From Bacillota bacterium (GTDB lineage Bacteria > Bacillota > Sulfobacillia > JABLXB01), in NCBI GenBank assembly GCA_013178305.1, contig JABLXB010000001.1, forward strand, positions 362,516 to 426,515: 64,000 nt of DNA, read 5' to 3'. Made by a program: the position numbers and the translations under genes. The notes beneath the pieces are model-generated. The model saw nothing but the letters and a program-made list of their open reading frames with translations. It did no database searches and had not been told where the DNA came from. This document shows positions 25,801-33,478 of the stretch, piece by piece (the stretch's first letter is position 1; every line of letters begins with the position of its first letter).

Positions 25801-28800
25801 ATGGCAAAGAAACGCAGGGTCCTGGCGGCATCGATCGGCGAATGCGTACACTCGCTCGGGGTCGAGACGTTCGCCGAGTGGCTCGAGGACCAGGACCTCG
25901 GGTACGTGTCGGTCAAGCTGGGGCCGGCGGTGCCCATAGACGACCTCATAAACAAGATCCGTGAATCCCAGCCCGAGGTGGTAGCGCTCTCGTACCGCCT
26001 CGGTGACCTTCACGTCGATAAGATGCTGAAGGAGTTCATGGACAAGACGTACCAGTACGGTATCGACCCGAAGACCAGCCCTATCAGGTATTGCTTCGGA
26101 GGCCTGAGGACGGCGGCGAACCTGGCGCGCGCGCTTACCGGCCACGCGATCTTGCCCGACAAGTTCTCGAGGCCCGAGGACAGGCATTACGACCTCGAGG
26201 CCCTGGCGCGGGAATTCAAGGGCTACTCGAAATACGATGGCTTCTTCGAGATGGTCGCAGACGATTACATCACGATGGAGCAGCTGATTGAATTCGCCCA
26301 GCGTAAGACTCAAAAGAGCAAAGATAAGAGGGTCGAGTGGTCCGACGACCTCCTCGAGAGGATCCGGCAGGTGCGCGAGCGCGAGAACAGGCCGGTAATC
26401 AGGGCGCACATCGGGATCGCGGCGGAGTCGATCGAGCCAACGGTCGAGGACATCAAGAAGATATGCGACGCCGAGGCGATCGAGATCGTCTCCCTCGCCC
26501 CCGACCAGCCATCGCAGACGTTCCTCGCCAAGTTCATCCGCGGCGAGGAGGACCCGGCCAAGTACCTGAAGGGCCAGGGCGGTGTCCCGATCCGTAGCAA
26601 GGAAGACCTGAAGGCGCTCAAGGACGCGTCGCTCCGCGGGAACTTCCCGATGACGCGCATCTACTCCGGCACGGACGAACTCCTCGAGCTCGCGAAGGTA
26701 TTCGAGGAAGCGTTCCACATGCCGTTCCCCGCGGTGCCGATATTCTACTACAACCAGCTGGACGGCCGCGGCCCGCTGCCGATTCGAGAGGGCATTGACG
26801 AGCATTTCGAGGTCATGAAATGGTGGGCGTCGATCGGCAAACCGCTGGAGATAAACGACCCGCACCAGTGGCAGCTCCGCAATTGCTCGGACGACATGTA
26901 CGTCACCGACCACATCGTGGCGGGGATCGTCGCGCTCAAATGCGGTATCAAGACGTACGTGATGCAGCTGATGTTCGACCTGCCCCCGCAGATCGCGCCG
27001 ATCTACGACCTCGCGAAAATGCGCGCGTCATACGAGCTCATGGAACCGCTCACGAGGTACTTCGAGTTCAAGATCGTGCGCGAGACCAGGGGCGGCCTAT
27101 CGAGCTTCCCGCCGAACCTGGACATGGCCAAGGGGCACCTGGCGACGACGACGTACTGGCAGATGTTCATGGAACCGGACATCGTCCACGTGGTGAGCTA
27201 CCCCGAGGCGCACCACGAGGCGAGGGCCGAGGACATCATCGAGAGCTGCGACATCGTCAAGCAGGTGTTCAAGAACTTCTACAAGCCCGGGCAGCCCGAT
27301 ATCTGGTCCGACCCGAGACTCCAGGCGCGAAAGGCGGATCTAAAGAAGGGCGCGATGTACAACATGCTGCACCTCGCGCTCATGGCGGGCTACGAGGGCA
27401 AGGTGACGGTAAAGAACTACCTCGAGTGGGCGAAAGAGCCGTCCGAGGACGCCGAAAAGAACTTCGAGGCGATGCTCCTCGACATAATTGACGAGCAGAA
27501 TTACCCGACGAAGGACGCCGCGCTGATCGGCGCCGACAACCTCGATCTGGCGCTGCAGACGGGCCTGTTCCAGGCACCACAGATCACCGTTGTCGACAAG
27601 CGTTACGAAATGGCGGGCAAGTGCAGGACCAAGACCACAGGCGGCATGTGTAGGATCGACGAATTCGACGGGATCAAGGTGCGCGACGAGATCCACAGGG
27701 TAGACCTCGTGAGGCAGAAATACCCGTGGTACTTCAACAAGAGCATAAGCATGGCGGACGACAAGTCGTACATCACCGAACTCGAGGAGAAGATCGAGGA
27801 CTCCACGGTGAGGGAATTCCGCCGGCAAATCGGCGTATCCGACGTGACAGACAAGAACGTCCTCGCGGTGGACTTCGGCAGCACGTTCACGAAGATCGCC
27901 ACGTTCAACACTTCGTCGGACGAGGTAAAGCTGCTGTACGTCCCTACGACGGTCGACGATATCCGCATCGGCCTCGCCAACGGGCTCGGGTGCCTCGAGG
28001 CTTGCCAGAAGGCGGGCAACTGGGAACCCCTGCGCGAGGCGATGTTCAAGTTCGACATACGGCTCCCCTGCTCGAGCGCGAAGGGCGGCCTCAAAATGGT
28101 GACGGTGTCGCTCTGCAAGGAGGAGAGTGGCTTCGCAGCCGAGCTCGCGGCGCTGACGGCCGGCGCGAAGCTCCTGAACACCTACGAAGGCCGCCTTACA
28201 GACGAGCAGGTCCGCGCGATCTACGAGGTCGACCAGCCGGAGATCATCCTGATCGCGGGAGGCGTCAACGAGGGCGGCGAGGCCGACATCCCGCTGCACA
28301 ACGCGCGGATGCTGGCAGCCAACGCACGGCTGGCGACGTACGCGAAGTACGGGGTCCCCGTGATCTATGCCGGGAACCAGGATATCGCGAGCGACGTGGA
28401 GGGGATATTCAAGGAATACGGCGTGGACGTCCGCGTGACGGGCAACGTCATGCCCGAAGTCAACATGTTCAACATCGAGACCGTGAACGAGGCGATCCGC
28501 GACCTGTTCCAGACGATAATCATCCGCGGCAAGGGTTTCGACGTCGTCGAGGAATACATGAGCGCGAGGTTCCTGCCCACCCCGCGCGCGGCATTCCTCG
28601 GCATCAACCTCCTGGCGAAGGGTTACGGGAGCGAGTCCGGCATCGGAAACATAGTGTCGCTGGATGTCGGCGGCTGCACGACGGACTTCTTCGCCAACGT
28701 GAAGTCGAACCCACTGTATGCTTACCCGTGGGAAGACGAGAAGAAGCGGGTCAAGCGGACGATCCTGAAGACTCCCAACGCCCCGCTCGCGTACAGGCGG

Positions 28801-29463
28801 GTCGAGGGCAAGTACGGGATGAGCTACAACGCCGAGAACCTGATGGAGATTGAGAGGTTCAAGTCGGGCGCCATGCAGAAGGACCTCGAAGAGTTCTTCA
28901 ACGAGAAGTTCCCGTCGTTCGCCCCGGGCAAGGGCGCCTTCCCGCAGTTCCTGTCGCGGGTGGATGGGCGGCCCGACGGGCGGTGGCGTTTCGACCTCGG
29001 CCGGTACCTCGCGTGGGTGCACGCGAACCCGCACGCGCTGTCCGAGTGCCGCGAGGAAGATGGTGTCAGGGCGTTCCTGACCAGGGAAATCATGAAGGTG
29101 GCCACCGGCAGGAACGTTGGGTACGTGAAGGAGACCGACACCTACTTCCTCCAGTACGGGGTGAACTTCTTCACCGAGGAGTGCACGCTGCTGCTGATCG
29201 GCGGCCCGATATACCACAAGTGCCAGTCGGGCGCGGACTACAACTTCGACGACCTGCGACTGATCGCCCAAGGAGCGCTGTTCGCCCCCGACGAATACAC
29301 GGTGCTGAGACCCGATGGCAAGGTCCTGATGGACGCCTCATACCTGGTTTCCACGGTCGGTGGCCTGTACGGCAGGGTGGACCCGGAAGGCGCGCTGAGG
29401 ATATTGAAGAAGAACCTGAAGCATCTCGACATGACGGCGCGCCAGCAGGCATGTGGTGTGTGA
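25801..29463 (+). CDS. Fusion of B12-binding domain, mutase-like barrel and MutL/GlmL ASKHA domain
   Basis: A 1220-residue protein with three parts. Residues 1-130 resemble a cobalamin-binding Rossmann domain: CVHSLG at 15-20 replaces the usual DxHxxG, with ALSYRL at 62-67 and FGG at 99-101. Residues about 145-640 look like the barrel of B12-dependent amino-acid mutases (GlmE-like), with YYNQLDGRGPLP and ETRGGLSSFPPNLD. Residues 687-1220 are a MutL/GlmL domain: VDFGSTFTKIA, SSAKGGLKMVTVSL, LIAGGVNEGG, SLDVGGCTTDFF and the C-terminal YLVSTVGGLYG. GlmS, GlmE and GlmL are normally separate. GlmL-type proteins are ASKHA ATPases suspected of mutase reactivation. Substrate unknown; glutamate- or ornithine-like is suggested by neighbours. 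ATG start, ribosome site AGGGGGAG. Confidence 0.82.
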   Translation: MAKKRRVLAASIGECVHSLGVETFAEWLEDQDLGYVSVKLGPAVPIDDLINKIRESQPEVVALSYRLGDLHVDKMLKEFMDKTYQYGIDPKTSPIRYCFGGLRTAANLARALTGHAILPDKFSRPEDRHYDLEALAREFKGYSKYDGFFEMVADDYITMEQLIEFAQRKTQKSKDKRVEWSDDLLERIRQVRERENRPVIRAHIGIAAESIEPTVEDIKKICDAEAIEIVSLAPDQPSQTFLAKFIRGEEDPAKYLKGQGGVPIRSKEDLKALKDASLRGNFPMTRIYSGTDELLELAKVFEEAFHMPFPAVPIFYYNQLDGRGPLPIREGIDEHFEVMKWWASIGKPLEINDPHQWQLRNCSDDMYVTDHIVAGIVALKCGIKTYVMQLMFDLPPQIAPIYDLAKMRASYELMEPLTRYFEFKIVRETRGGLSSFPPNLDMAKGHLATTTYWQMFMEPDIVHVVSYPEAHHEARAEDIIESCDIVKQVFKNFYKPGQPDIWSDPRLQARKADLKKGAMYNMLHLALMAGYEGKVTVKNYLEWAKEPSEDAEKNFEAMLLDIIDEQNYPTKDAALIGADNLDLALQTGLFQAPQITVVDKRYEMAGKCRTKTTGGMCRIDEFDGIKVRDEIHRVDLVRQKYPWYFNKSISMADDKSYITELEEKIEDSTVREFRRQIGVSDVTDKNVLAVDFGSTFTKIATFNTSSDEVKLLYVPTTVDDIRIGLANGLGCLEACQKAGNWEPLREAMFKFDIRLPCSSAKGGLKMVTVSLCKEESGFAAELAALTAGAKLLNTYEGRLTDEQVRAIYEVDQPEIILIAGGVNEGGEADIPLHNARMLAANARLATYAKYGVPVIYAGNQDIASDVEGIFKEYGVDVRVTGNVMPEVNMFNIETVNEAIRDLFQTIIIRGKGFDVVEEYMSARFLPTPRAAFLGINLLAKGYGSESGIGNIVSLDVGGCTTDFFANVKSNPLYAYPWEDEKKRVKRTILKTPNAPLAYRRVEGKYGMSYNAENLMEIERFKSGAMQKDLEEFFNEKFPSFAPGKGAFPQFLSRVDGRPDGRWRFDLGRYLAWVHANPHALSECREEDGVRAFLTREIMKVATGRNVGYVKETDTYFLQYGVNFFTEECTLLLIGGPIYHKCQSGADYNFDDLRLIAQGALFAPDEYTVLRPDGKVLMDASYLVSTVGGLYGRVDPEGALRILKKNLKHLDMTARQQACGV
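29131..29253 (+). repeat. 123-bp duplicated segment, copy 1 (inside the mutase fusion gene)
   Basis: This stretch of the MutL-domain coding region recurs at 31181-31303 with only three mismatches (about 97.6 percent identity by eye). It encodes ETDTYFLQYGVNFFTEECT and what follows. Confidence 0.95.
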
Positions 29464-29470
29464 CGTCGGG

Positions 29471-29488
29471 GCGGGCCATGCGGCCCGC
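29471..29488 (+). terminator. Hairpin just after the mutase fusion gene
   Basis: GCGGGCC (29471-29477) and GGCCCGC (29482-29488) form a 7-bp stem 8 bp past the stop. No U-tract. The 5' arm is also found right after duplicate copy 2 (31304-31312). Confidence 0.4.
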
Positions 29489-29499
29489 GGATGGTGTGG

Positions 29500-29767
29500 T
29501 GTCGGATCCGATGCACCCGTATACAAGGGCACTCACGGCTCCATTCCGGTCATCGGCGTACGGAAGCGACTGAAGACGATAGAGGGGATCGTACCGGATC
29601 CCGTGAGCGTGAATGACGAATGCCCCTTCGCCGCGCGATGCGACGAAAAACGCGGTGATTGCTACAGATCAACTGGATGTGTCGAGATACGGCCCGGCCA
29701 CCACGTCTGGTGCGGCGCACTGACTGGGCACCGGCTGTCCGAGACCGGCGCCAGGAGGGACATCTGA
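29500..29767 (+). pseudogene. Remnant of oligopeptide ABC transporter ATPase (OppD/DppD C-terminus)
   Basis: Only the C-terminal part of an OppD-type ATPase is left, split between two frames. SDPMHPYTRALTA is in one frame up to about 29545; RLKTIEGIVPDPVSVNDECPFAARC, the cysteine-rich end and the GHHVWC motif are in the next. The nucleotide-binding domain is absent. Its stop overlaps the start of the oppF remnant (TGATG), the usual oppD-oppF arrangement, so this was once part of an opp/dpp operon. Not functional. Confidence 0.82.
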
Positions 29768-30411
29768 TGCCGCTAGTTGAAGTGATGGGGTTGAGTAAAC
29801 ACTTCGAAGTACGCCAGTCACCGATATCGCGCTTGCTCGGGGCAAAGCGGCGGGTCATCCGCGCAGTAGATGGGGTCGACTTCTCCGTCAACGAGGGCGA
29901 GACTCTGGGCCTGGTGGGCGAATCGGGATGCGGCAAGTCAACCGTGACGCGGTGCGTCGTCGGACTCACGCGACCTACCGCCGGCAAGGTCACCTTCTCC
30001 GGCCTGGACGTCTCGACAATTCGCGGCGACGACCTGCGGAAGTTCAGGCGGTCGGCGCAGATAGTGTTCCAGAACCCCTACGCATCGCTCAACCCAAGGA
30101 AGACGGTGTCCCAGATACTCGGACAGGCGCTTGTACAGGGCGGTTTGACGAACCGCGCCGAACGGGAGGCGGAAATCGTACGTCTCATCGAGAGTGGGAT
30201 TGCAATTGCCAGAGCCCTCGCCGTCCATCCGCGGTTTCTTGTGTGTGACGAGCCGGTATCCGCTCTGGACGTGTCGGTCCAGGCTCAGATCCTCAATCTC
30301 TTGATGAATCTGCAGGCTGACTATCATCTCACGGAGCGATGCACCAGGGAAGAGCCGTCCCTCACTGTATCTTCTTCTGGACACAGCGTTGCATGCCACT
30401 CATATGAGTGA
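29767..30411 (+). pseudogene. Internally deleted OppF/DppF ATPase
   Basis: The frame starts as a normal OppF: Walker A GESGCGKS near residue 52 and the Q-loop FQNPYASLNPR. After EIVRLIE it jumps to AIARALAVHPRFLVCDEPVSALD, so the ABC signature region (SGGQ) is missing. A second in-frame loss joins LMNLQADYHLT to the C-terminal CTREEPSLTVSSSGHSVACH. The product has 214 residues against about 320, and without the signature motif cannot be a working ABC ATPase. Two deletions that both preserve frame are curious. Confidence 0.85.
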
Positions 30412-30426
30412 TCGGGGGTGCGAGGA

Positions 30427-31149
30427 GTGACACCAGTCATAGGCGCCACGTGCGCCTGGAGCGTGGAGACATGGAAGCACGAAGAGAAGGAAGCAGGATA
30501 CATGTACGCCGGCTCAGCCTACTCCTGGGCCATCCACAGGGCGGGAGCGATGCCGTTGATGGTACCCGTTCCACCCCCTGATGCTGACCTTACGTCTGCC
30601 GCGGAGTGTGTCCTTGCGCGGGTAGACGGACTCCTCCTGACGGGAGGAGGGGGTGCAAAGATTCGAGAAGGTAGCGGGTTGCCGCCGTTAGCAGCTCAGC
30701 AGCCGCGACGATACAGATTCGAGAACATTCTGATCAACCGTGCTGCCGTCATGGGCATCCCAATCATGGGTATCTGCCGCGGTCACCAGATGATAGCCGA
30801 GGTCCTAGGCGGAAGCACTCGCATTTTGGTCCCGCCCCACGCACACTTGCAGGAGAAACCTTCGTGGGAACCGCAGCACGTCATCACAGTGGAATCCGGC
30901 TCACTTTTGAGTCGTGTATGCGGAAATGACCCCTGGGAAGTCACCAGTTTCCACCGGCAAGCGGTAGGAGTTGTGCCGCCCGGGTTCAGGGTCAGCGCCT
31001 TCTCCAAGGACGGTGTCATCGAGGCAATCGAGGCGTTGGGCGAGACGTTCATCGTGGGGTTGCAGTTTCACCCCGAGTATCGCTGGGAATTAGACGAACG
31101 GTCGAGGATCTTGTTCAAGGCTTTCGTGACGCAGTGTCGCCGCGAGTGA
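30427..31149 (+). CDS. Class I glutamine amidotransferase, PuuD/peptidase C26 type (copy 2)
   Basis: The 240-residue hydrolase carries Cys in GICRGHQMIAEVLGG and His/Glu in FHPEYRW, so the class I triad is complete. It shares SFHRQAVGVVPPG and DGVIEAIEA with the protein at 17919. Gamma-glutamyl hydrolase activity of the PuuD kind is likely. GTG at 30427, 7 nt after GGGGGTG, is preferred to 30418. It lies between decayed transporter genes and the second copy of the 123-bp repeat, yet its frame is intact, implying selection or recent arrival. Confidence 0.83.
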   Translation: MTPVIGATCAWSVETWKHEEKEAGYMYAGSAYSWAIHRAGAMPLMVPVPPPDADLTSAAECVLARVDGLLLTGGGGAKIREGSGLPPLAAQQPRRYRFENILINRAAVMGIPIMGICRGHQMIAEVLGGSTRILVPPHAHLQEKPSWEPQHVITVESGSLLSRVCGNDPWEVTSFHRQAVGVVPPGFRVSAFSKDGVIEAIEALGETFIVGLQFHPEYRWELDERSRILFKAFVTQCRRE

Positions 31150-31180
31150 AGTGAAGCCTCTTCTATCCCGAACAGTGAGA

Positions 31181-31303
31181 GAGACCGACACCTACTTTCT
31201 CCAGTACGGGGTGAACTTCTTCACCGAGGAGTGCACGCTGCTGTTGATCGGCGGCCCGATATACCACAAGTGCCAGTCGGGCGCGAACTACAACTTCGAC
31301 GAC
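31181..31303 (+). repeat. 123-bp duplicated segment, copy 2 (truncated MutL fragment)
   Basis: Near-identical to 29131-29253 (three mismatches). It is followed by GGGCGGGCC, which also occurs at 29469-29477 after the intact gene, as if the last 215 bp of the mutase gene had been deleted from this copy. A 98-codon open frame crosses it but ends in unrelated sequence; I regard it as a gene fragment. Confidence 0.93.
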
Positions 31304-31379
31304 GGGCGGGCCGCTGTGGCTTGCCTTCTGTTTACACGACAACTGGCAGCCTGTAATGTGGCTGAGCGGAGGGGAGTAC

Positions 31380-32306
31380 ATGCGAGAGGCGTCGCGGCCC
31401 AAGGAGCCCGGGAAGGTGTGGGCGCAAAACCTGGAATCGCAGCGTGAGCAGGCACGCCGGTGTATCGAAGTCGTCAGGTCCCGCATAGTGGGGCTGGACG
31501 ACCAGGTAGAGCTCGCGGTGCGGGCGGTGTCATCCGGACTGCCTGTCATGCTGGAAGGCGAATCCGGCACCGGGAAGACGGAACTCGCAAAGGCGATCGC
31601 GGCGGGGCTCGGGAAGACGGTTTACCGTGTTGACGGAACCCAGGAGCTCACGGCCACCAAGATCCAGGGCTGGTTCGACCCCCCGCTCGTGATCAAGCAG
31701 GGCTACGGCTGTGATTCGTTTATCCCCGGCCCGCTGGCGGCTGCGATGAGGGATGGGGGCCTGTTCTTCTTCAACGAAACGTCGAGAGCGCCCTCCGAAG
31801 CGCTCAATGCCGTCCTCTCGGCCCTCGATGAGCGGCTCCTTTACATACCCAGGCTTACCCCCATCGAGGCGTCGCCGGGCTTTTGCGTAGTGTTTACGTT
31901 GAACCCTGTCGACAAGGTGGGCACAAACCCGCTGCCCCGCGCTCTCTACGACAGGTGCGTGTGGATTCAGGTGCCGCACCTGGACGTGGAGGAGGCCGCC
32001 AGGGTGGTACGCATGCGTACGGCAAATGCGGACGACGACCTCGTGCGCGGGATATGTCGCGTCGTCGAGTTGACGCGCACCCACGATGAGGTGGCGAGCG
32101 GCGCCTCCGTCAGATCCGCGATACACATCTCGAGGTTGCTGATGAGTGCGCCCGAAGGCATCGACCCCTGGGACCCCGGGGAAATCTTGCGCTGCGCCCA
32201 TTCCGCGTTGTCGCGGAACATAAAGATGAAATATGACGCCGTATCCACGGCCGATGACGTAATCCGCCAGGCCGTCGAGGAGGTGTTCGGGCAAAAAAAA
32301 GCGTGA
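31380..32306 (+). CDS. MoxR-family AAA+ ATPase
   Basis: The roughly 308-residue AAA+ protein has Walker A GESGTGKTE, Walker B-like LFFFNETSR, sensor-like FTLNPVDKVG and an arginine finger region LPRALYDRC. MoxR/CbbQ/NorQ ATPases work with VWA partners to activate or insert cofactors into enzymes such as RuBisCO or NO reductase. The next gene encodes such a partner. ATG at 31380 follows GGAGGGGAG; the frame opens at 31356. Sequence immediately upstream is a fragment of the B12-mutase fusion gene, which suggests an ancestral mutase-MoxR-VWA order and a possible role in mutase maturation. Confidence 0.88.
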   Translation: MREASRPKEPGKVWAQNLESQREQARRCIEVVRSRIVGLDDQVELAVRAVSSGLPVMLEGESGTGKTELAKAIAAGLGKTVYRVDGTQELTATKIQGWFDPPLVIKQGYGCDSFIPGPLAAAMRDGGLFFFNETSRAPSEALNAVLSALDERLLYIPRLTPIEASPGFCVVFTLNPVDKVGTNPLPRALYDRCVWIQVPHLDVEEAARVVRMRTANADDDLVRGICRVVELTRTHDEVASGASVRSAIHISRLLMSAPEGIDPWDPGEILRCAHSALSRNIKMKYDAVSTADDVIRQAVEEVFGQKKA

Positions 32307-32338
32307 CGGCCTCCCATCACGAAGGAGGCCGTGACAGC

Positions 32339-33361
32339 CTGAGCAACGAGACGCCGCCGCCCAGGGCGGGGCAGCCCCCTCAGTCCACGCCGCCCGGCGG
32401 CGCGAAGCCGATCCCACAGTACGGGACCACGGCGGCGCGGGACCTGCTATCCGAGGGGAGCAGGGACCTGATTGGGTACGCGCGGGCGGACATCGTCCAG
32501 CTCGCCCAGGCGAGGCCCGAAGCCGTAGCCGCCGTCCTGGGTAATGCGCAGGTGGCCGAGGTCTTCGTTGATGCAAGCGAGCCTCAGTCGGTTGTCCAGG
32601 TATACAGAAGTATTCGCGACCGCATGGAAATGCACAGGCGCAGGGAGTTGCTCAAGCGCATCGTCGACAGGATATCGAAGGCGGCCGCAACCCTGTCGGA
32701 GGCCAGGAAGGTCAGGAAGCCTTCCGAAGTCAGGGCATACAGGCCGGGCGACGCCGACTGGGACCTGGATTACACCCTGGAAAGGCTGAGCGAGAACCCC
32801 GGTAAAGCCCTCACCTACGACGACATACGCGCCACCGCGTCGACGCCCCCCGGTCTGGCGGTGTGCCTCATCGCGGACAAGTCTCAGAGCGTCGGGGGCA
32901 TGCTCCACGATATCGCTGTTGCCTGCGCCGTCGCCTGTTATCGCCTGCGCGACGAATCCCTCTCGGTACTGCTCTTCGATAAGTCAGTCGAGTTCGCCAG
33001 ACACTTCGAGGAAGAAGGCACGGCCGAACGTGTCATAGAGAGGGTCATCGATATGGACGCCGGCGGAGCGACTGACCTGTTCAAGCCGCTGGTTGCGGCG
33101 AAGGGCGAATTCGAGAGTATTCCGGCGTCGCGGTCACGGAAAGCAATCCTGGTCACAGACCTGGTGGCGACCAGAGGTCACGACCCCGTGCCCGTGGCGC
33201 GGGACCTGCCTTCGCTCAAGGTGGTCTGCGTGCCCGGTTTCCGTAACGAGCTTCCCGCGCTGTCCTCCGCATTCCGTAATCTCGACAACACCCGGTTCGT
33301 CTGGGCGGACTCGTCCGGCTCGGTGACCGAGGCTATGCTCGAGTTAATCGCCTCCGAATAG
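32339..33361 (+). CDS. VWA-domain protein, partner of MoxR ATPase
   Basis: A helical N-terminal half with polar Pro-rich start is followed by a von Willebrand A domain. The metal-ion site motif reads DKSQS (DxSxS) with a threonine in GGATDLF and an aspartate in VTDLV. It resembles CbbO/NorD-type partners of MoxR ATPases. The frame begins at a GTG overlapping the moxR stop (32303), but GAAGGAGG lies 10 nt before an in-frame CTG at 32339; either could be used. An unusually strong hairpin follows the stop. Confidence 0.82.
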   Translation: MSNETPPPRAGQPPQSTPPGGAKPIPQYGTTAARDLLSEGSRDLIGYARADIVQLAQARPEAVAAVLGNAQVAEVFVDASEPQSVVQVYRSIRDRMEMHRRRELLKRIVDRISKAAATLSEARKVRKPSEVRAYRPGDADWDLDYTLERLSENPGKALTYDDIRATASTPPGLAVCLIADKSQSVGGMLHDIAVACAVACYRLRDESLSVLLFDKSVEFARHFEEEGTAERVIERVIDMDAGGATDLFKPLVAAKGEFESIPASRSRKAILVTDLVATRGHDPVPVARDLPSLKVVCVPGFRNELPALSSAFRNLDNTRFVWADSSGSVTEAMLELIASE

Positions 33362-33377
33362 CCCACGGCGTCGGAAC

Positions 33378-33425
33378 GAGCTGATCCGGGGTCCCGCCGG
33401 GAGGGCGCGATCCCCGGATCAGCTC
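33378..33425. terminator. Bidirectional terminator between the VWA gene and the symporter gene
   Basis: GAGCTGATCCGGGG (33378-33391) and its exact complement CCCCGGATCAGCTC (33412-33425) form a 14-bp perfect stem between convergent genes. Confidence 0.8.
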
Positions 33426-33478
33426 AAACGAGCGTAATTCTGCTGGACGTGGGGGCCACCATGAAACACAGTGTGGGC

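Noticed and set aside
25768..26913. 381-codon frame antisense to the start of the mutase fusion gene
   Set aside because: No ribosome site or family resemblance; overlaps conserved B12-domain coding sequence.
27340..29271. 643-codon open frame antisense to the mutase fusion gene
   Set aside because: Composition is Arg/Val/Leu-rich with no recognisable domain; it is the usual mirror of a GC-rich gene with strong third-position bias.
31151..31447. 98-codon frame containing the second MutL fragment as a real gene
   Set aside because: Only about 41 codons match the MutL domain, the rest is unrelated, and it has no ribosome site; it is a truncated duplicate.
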